Source: Klebsiella pneumoniae
Lineage (GTDB): Bacteria > Myxococcota_A > UBA796 > SXON01
NCBI GenBank assembly: GCA_945862325.1
Contig: CAMAXZ010000003.1
Location: forward strand, 62,001 to 126,000
Reading direction: 5' to 3'
DNA: 64,000 nt
A program made the translations under genes and the position numbers. The notes under the pieces were generated by a model. The model made no database searches. It was given only the letters and a program-made list of their open reading frames with translations, and had not been told where the DNA came from. Positions 59,938 to 64,000 of this stretch are shown piece after piece. Every line of letters starts with the position of its first letter. Position 1 is the first letter of the stretch.

Positions 59938-61076
59938 GAGGCTCCTCCGGTCGAGAGCAGGGTATCCGTGGCCCGCGCTTGGAAGTGCCGGCGAACGTCG
60001 CGGCCGAGCGAAGTCTCGCGCTCACCGAACATGCCGAGGAGCTTGTCGAGCGCGTCGTCATTGCGCTTCGAGGTGAGCAGGCGGTTGAAGTCCGCTCGCA
60101 CCCCGAACCAACTACTCGCCCGGTCGAACAGCTCCGGAACGGGCAACGAAAGCCCAAAAAAGCCGACGTTGAGTGAGAGCGCCGTCGAGCCAGACGGGGA
60201 GCTGCCGGTGAGCCGCGCGAGGTCGCGGGCGACGGCGTCGAGCGTCTTTTGGTGCTTCGCGAGCGCTCGGGGATCCTGCTCGTCCATCGCGGTCTGGTAC
60301 TCGCCCAGCCACGTCCTCAGCCTCCGGTACTCCTGCCGAGCCTGGACGGCGTTGAGCAGGAGGTCTTCCGGGCGTTCGGAACCGAGGATGAGCTCGGTCA
60401 CGATGGGAGGCAGCTCCACCACAGCCATGCGACGATCGCTCCCTGGGGACAACTGCTGCATGAGGCGGGTCCGCTCGCGCTGGACCCATTCCACGGTGCC
60501 ACGAACGACGTCGGGTCGGGCGACCGGAAATGTGGTCTGCTCCATGAGGCGGCGGCGATAGGGGTGGGCAGAGTGCACGAGGCCCAAGGCCGCAGCTCGC
60601 GCGAGGTTGCCAGCGGTTCCCCACAGGAGTGCGCCTTCATGTTCATGAACTGACTTCTGCGTGCGGGCGAACGAGACCTCGTTCTCCCGCTGGACCTTTC
60701 GCAGCGACTCGGTGGCACAGAAGTCATCGACCAACACCCGCTTCTTGGCCTTGATACGGTCGTCCTGCGGTTGCACCGTCGTGGTCAGGATGTGGCCCGC
60801 CTCCTGAATGTTGTTCAGCACGGTGCCCTCGACGCGCCAAGTGTGAGCGTAGGCCTCCTCGATGGTGACGCTCTCTCGCAGAACGAGGTCGAGCATGAGG
60901 TCAAGCAGACACTCTACCTGGATAGCCGCCTCCGGCGCGGTGTCCCACTCGTGCGTGTCCCTCTCGCCGTCGAGGCGGATCGTCTTGATCCGCGTGGGCG
61001 ACAGGCCGCGGGCCAGCGCATGCGCCACGTCCTGGAGGGTCCAGTTGTCGAGAAACGCGGCGTCACGAGCGGTCAT
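59934..61076 (-). CDS. Hypothetical protein between hsdS and hsdR
   Basis: 380 residues, all-helical in appearance, with 4-base overlaps to both hsdS (ATGA at 61076) and hsdR (TTGA at 59937). Features: LARGLSPTRIKTIRLDGERD near the start, VLVDDFCATESLRKVQRENE near 115, and LRTWLGEYQTAMDEQDPRAL near 260. There is no Walker, HTH, Zn or membrane motif. Its fixed coupling between specificity and restriction subunits suggests it works with the complex, possibly as a regulator or accessory domain protein. Family not recognised. Confidence 0.65.
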   Translation of the reverse strand: MTARDAAFLDNWTLQDVAHALARGLSPTRIKTIRLDGERDTHEWDTAPEAAIQVECLLDLMLDLVLRESVTIEEAYAHTWRVEGTVLNNIQEAGHILTTTVQPQDDRIKAKKRVLVDDFCATESLRKVQRENEVSFARTQKSVHEHEGALLWGTAGNLARAAALGLVHSAHPYRRRLMEQTTFPVARPDVVRGTVEWVQRERTRLMQQLSPGSDRRMAVVELPPIVTELILGSERPEDLLLNAVQARQEYRRLRTWLGEYQTAMDEQDPRALAKHQKTLDAVARDLARLTGSSPSGSTALSLNVGFFGLSLPVPELFDRASSWFGVRADFNRLLTSKRNDDALDKLLGMFGERETSLGRDVRRHFQARATDTLLSTGGAS

Positions 61077-62428
61077 TGGTCAGACCCGGCTGAGGAGCGG
61101 ACGTCGAACTGCCCAGTGACAGCCTCGGTGATGAGCGCGAGACGATGGCTTTGGAGCGAGTCTATCTGCCGAGTCAACGCCGCTTGGGCGTCGCTGACAC
61201 CCGCGAGCTGTTGGCGAATGCGGTCGACAATTCGCGTCTGCTCGGCCACCGGGGGTACAGGCAGTAGCAGGTTCTTAACCGTGTCCTGCCCAATGTTCTG
61301 CATGGAGCCGCTGGCGCCGGTTGCCTCCGCTTCCATCTGCTCCCGTGCTACGATGGAACGTAGGAATAAGGTCAGGTACTCCCCGTCGAAGGTGGCTGGG
61401 CTGTACCTAAGCCGGTAGAGCTTGTCGCAAAGCAGCAGGCGCCCCCGCACGTCCGTCACGAGCGCGGCGGAGCCGACTAACTCTCGGGTGTTCGCGCGAG
61501 ACATCAGGACATCACCACGCCTCACCTCGTACTCGGGGGCCGGCTCCAGGTGCGCAGGCAGTGCTTTGGACTCGTTGGGATCAAAGGCCCACCCGTTGAC
61601 GCACCCAACCTTCAGCACCCCCCACTCGTCGTCGTCGGGCACCCGATTCTCACATTGCGGGCTCCATCCTTGCTCAATGCCCAGCAGCACGAACTTCAGC
61701 CGCTGAACCCGCCAGTGGGCAGGGATCCGACCGAGGAAGGACACACGGCTTTCCTGCATGCACACGTCGGCGTCGATTCCGCGAGTGACGGCGGTCGCGA
61801 TGAGCGTGTGGCGCTTGCGATCCATGACGGCCAAGAGGCCCTCTTTAGCCGCGGTCAATCGGTCAAGTGCTGTCGTTCGGGTGTCCAGGAACGCACCGAT
61901 CGCGCGCTGTTCGGCCAGCGGTGGCCAGGCGGCGCGAAAGTTTCGGACGAAGTCCTCGGGCACGCGCTTCTGTCCACCGGCCCCGTACATCTCGCCGGCG
62001 CCCAGGCTTCGGAATGGGTGGCTTTGCGTCAGGTAGAACAAGTAGCGGCCGTCGACCTCGGGGCCGGGCCGCACGACGTGCAGCTCCGTCGTCCCAAACC
62101 CCACTCCGTACGAAAGGCCGTCCATCAGCGCGCCCTTCCCATTCTCGAAGCATGGAGTGATCTTGGCGAGCACGACGTCGCCGTTCGCGAAGGGGGTGTA
62201 CCCGGTGGTCAAGTCTCCCAATGGCCGGGAGGAGGCGAGATCAAGGCTTCCTCGCTCACCGATGGCCTCCATAGGGACGAAGCTCACCTCGGTATCGTCC
62301 GATAGCCCGGCCGTTTGGCGTCCAGGGTTGACCCTGGCGACGAATCTGAGCCGTTGGAGGCTCCAGTGCGCTGGCGCCTGCGGCCACCACGTGAGGCCCG
62401 TCTCGCAGTAGTCGGCGTAGGCTTTCAC
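61073..62428 (-). CDS. hsdS: Type I restriction enzyme S (specificity) subunit
   Basis: 451 residues. Two target-recognition domains, each followed by a conserved helical spacer: LAEQRAIGAFLDTRTTALDR near 172-191 and VAEQTRIVDRIRQQL near 398-412, then EAVTGQFDV at the end. The two half-repeats give the usual bipartite recognition site. The GTG at 62428 has GAGG 5 bases upstream. It is 58 bases from hsdM and overlaps the following gene by 4 bases. The recognition sequence cannot be read from the protein. Confidence 0.93.
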   Translation of the reverse strand: MKAYADYCETGLTWWPQAPAHWSLQRLRFVARVNPGRQTAGLSDDTEVSFVPMEAIGERGSLDLASSRPLGDLTTGYTPFANGDVVLAKITPCFENGKGALMDGLSYGVGFGTTELHVVRPGPEVDGRYLFYLTQSHPFRSLGAGEMYGAGGQKRVPEDFVRNFRAAWPPLAEQRAIGAFLDTRTTALDRLTAAKEGLLAVMDRKRHTLIATAVTRGIDADVCMQESRVSFLGRIPAHWRVQRLKFVLLGIEQGWSPQCENRVPDDDEWGVLKVGCVNGWAFDPNESKALPAHLEPAPEYEVRRGDVLMSRANTRELVGSAALVTDVRGRLLLCDKLYRLRYSPATFDGEYLTLFLRSIVAREQMEAEATGASGSMQNIGQDTVKNLLLPVPPVAEQTRIVDRIRQQLAGVSDAQAALTRQIDSLQSHRLALITEAVTGQFDVRSSAGSDQ

Positions 62429-62486
62429 GCCGGCCTCGGCTTGGGAACTCGTTGGGCCGCGCCCCCGCGGGCACTGAAGGCGGTCC

Positions 62487-64000
62487 TCAAGTCATCACCA
62501 TCTTCAACATGCCGAGGATTTCCGACTCCAGTTGTCGAATCTCCGAGTCGATCTCCGCCAGCGGCGGGAGGGGCGTGTACTCGTAGAAGTGCCAGGTGAA
62601 CGGGATCACATACCCGATCTTCGTCTTCTCCTCGTCGATCCATGCGTCGGGCCGGAACGGTGTCACCTCCCGTGCGAACCACTCGTGGATGTCCTCTTTG
62701 AGCGGCACATTCTCGGTGTCGCGCAGTCCGGAGTCCGGCACCTTGGCCCACTTGCCCTTCACGAGGTCGAGGAACGGCTCGGCCCCCGAGTCGCGCTCGC
62801 CGAGGCTGCGAATCAAGGCCTTGTAGAGTGGCGTGTGGGGCTTGAGCCCTGCCTTCGCGAACAGGCGGCCGAAACCGGCGTCGAGCGCATCGCGAACGAG
62901 ATGCTTGCGGTCTGGCTCCACCTTGGAGATGCCCGCTCGCAGCACCTTTGCCGCCTCCTCGTCTTTCAGGCCAAGATCGTCCCATTCCGTCGTCGCGTAG
63001 AAGCGGCGCCGCCGGATGTCGTCGTTCAGGAAGTTGAACCGGGCAGGCCGCTCGACGGTGATCTGACGGTACCCGAAGTCCTCGTTGTCGAACACCTTCA
63101 CCGCTGGTCCAGGCTTGGCGTCAGCGTAGAGCCGGGAGACCGCCGCGACGTGCTTGGCCGGGATGAAGTTGCGCTTGTTCCCGAGGGATTTCCGCATCTT
63201 CTCGTACATCCCTGTCGCATTCACGAGCAGGACCTTGCCCTTGCGACGCGGAGACTTCCGATTCGTGACCACCCAGATGTAGGTGTAGATGCCCGTGTTG
63301 AAGAAGAGCTGGTCGGGAAGCCCGATGATGGCTTCGAGGTAGTCCTGCTCGATGATCCAGCGTCGGATGTCGCTTTCGCCCGAGCCGGCGTCGCCGCTGA
63401 ACAGCGGTGACCCGTTGAGTACGATGCCGATGCGGGCGCCCTCGGGGTTCGCGTCGGTGATCGGAGCCATCTTCGAGATCATGTGCAACAGGAACAGGAG
63501 GGACCCGTCGCTGATCCGTGGAAGCCCCGGACCGAAGCGGCCGTTGAACCCTTGCTTCTTGTGCTCGTCCGTGACCTGCTTCTGGACCGTCTTCCACTCA
63601 ACCCCGAAGGGCGGGTTCGACAGCATGTAGTCGAAGCTCTCGCCGCGATGACCGTCCTCGGTGAACGTGTCGCCGAAGGCCACACGGGTCACATCCTGCC
63701 CCTTGATGAGCATGTCGGAGTTGCACACCGCGTAGGCCTCAGGGTTCATCTCCTGCCCGAACACCAGCAGGTTGGCGTCGGGGTTCAGGTCGCGCAGGTA
63801 CTCCTCCGCGACGGAGAGCATCCCGCCGGTCCCACAGGCCGGATCGTAGAGCTTGCGGACGATCCCCTTTCTGGTGAGGGCGTCCTTGTCCTCGGCGAAC
63901 AGGACGCTCACCATGAGCCGGATGACCTCCCGGGGAGTGAACTGCTCTCCGGATGTCTCGTTCGCCTGCTCGGCGAAGCGCCGAATGAGCTCCTCGAACA
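62487..64000 (-). CDS. hsdM: Type I restriction enzyme M subunit, N-terminus outside window
   Basis: 504 residues are visible; the frame is open to the right edge (FEELIRRFAEQANETSGEQ), so the true start lies beyond 64000. N6-adenine methyltransferase motifs: EQFTPREVIRLMVSVL (motif X region), DPACGTGGML (motif I) and NPPF (motif IV). A C-terminal coiled helix (EIDSEIRQLESEIL) fits HsdM/HsdS contacts. HsdM modifies host DNA and forms the trimeric methyltransferase with HsdS. It is the first visible gene of the restriction/ABC-3C operon. Confidence 0.94.
   Translation of the reverse strand, partial: FEELIRRFAEQANETSGEQFTPREVIRLMVSVLFAEDKDALTRKGIVRKLYDPACGTGGMLSVAEEYLRDLNPDANLLVFGQEMNPEAYAVCNSDMLIKGQDVTRVAFGDTFTEDGHRGESFDYMLSNPPFGVEWKTVQKQVTDEHKKQGFNGRFGPGLPRISDGSLLFLLHMISKMAPITDANPEGARIGIVLNGSPLFSGDAGSGESDIRRWIIEQDYLEAIIGLPDQLFFNTGIYTYIWVVTNRKSPRRKGKVLLVNATGMYEKMRKSLGNKRNFIPAKHVAAVSRLYADAKPGPAVKVFDNEDFGYRQITVERPARFNFLNDDIRRRRFYATTEWDDLGLKDEEAAKVLRAGISKVEPDRKHLVRDALDAGFGRLFAKAGLKPHTPLYKALIRSLGERDSGAEPFLDLVKGKWAKVPDSGLRDTENVPLKEDIHEWFAREVTPFRPDAWIDEEKTKIGYVIPFTWHFYEYTPLPPLAEIDSEIRQLESEILGMLKMVMT

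Overview
The window is high-GC bacterial DNA with densely packed genes, frequent GTG and TTG starts and many 4-base stop/start overlaps. A PQQ-like lipoprotein with an Asp/Thr-rich N-terminus and a czc operon with a His/Cys-rich exported leader protein resemble Myxococcota (former Deltaproteobacteria). There is no rRNA, tRNA or housekeeping gene to prove that assignment. The whole window reads as an accessory island of defence and mobile-element DNA.

Layout. (1) 1-16.4 kb, minus strand: a class 1 DISARM operon, drmD - drmMI - four inserted genes - drmA - drmB, with drmB cut just before its end by the left edge. The inserted genes are a PD-(D/E)XK nuclease, an unknown 195-aa protein, an AAA ATPase with an extra N-terminal domain, and an HNH nuclease; the last two resemble a Septu PtuA/PtuB pair. 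A helix-hairpin-helix protein lies upstream. (2) 17.1-19.4 kb, plus strand: a small serine-recombinase paralogue that has lost its catalytic serine, followed by an intact large serine recombinase. (3) 19.7-20.1 kb: an AbiEi-type antitoxin remnant behind a 16-bp inverted repeat. (4) 20.2-28.6 kb, minus strand: Zn/Cd/Co resistance (P-type ATPase and CzcCBA) led by a metal-binding exported protein and a 49-aa His-rich peptide. (5) 28.7-50.9 kb: a phage- or plasmid-like block arranged on both sides of an iteron-like array (31.84-32.09 kb). Leftward lie four genes ending in an HTH protein. Rightward lie a run of acidic, beta-rich, membrane and protease-like proteins, a holin-like protein and a lysozyme-like lysin. 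Farther right are a 1715-aa methyltransferase-helicase, a cytosine-5 methyltransferase and a GHKL ATPase/zincin fusion. I recognise no terminase, portal, tail, relaxase or replication-initiator gene. (6) 50.9-53.2 kb: two convergent zinc-finger proteins, each with an RX4H (HEPN-like) motif. (7) 53.2-64 kb, minus strand: one near-continuous operon, hsdM (cut by the right edge) - hsdS - unknown - hsdR - a three-component ABC (ABC-3C) system - HEPN-like gene.

How it fits together. DISARM, the Septu-like pair, type I restriction-modification, ABC-3C and the HEPN-like proteins would give several layers of anti-phage defence. The central block looks like a separate genetic element with its own anti-restriction or epigenetic enzymes.

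Three observations look most novel. The three large enzymes of the central block share a gapless module of about 44 residues: N-terminal in the methyltransferase-helicase, C-terminal in the other two. A 13+2 copy TTGCYGC array with mostly 21-23-bp or 9-10-bp spacing sits in the divergent intergenic region. A 13-bp motif at the right end of that array recurs as a tandem pair upstream of the methyltransferase-helicase, which suggests shared control. Function in most of the central block is inference from composition and motifs.
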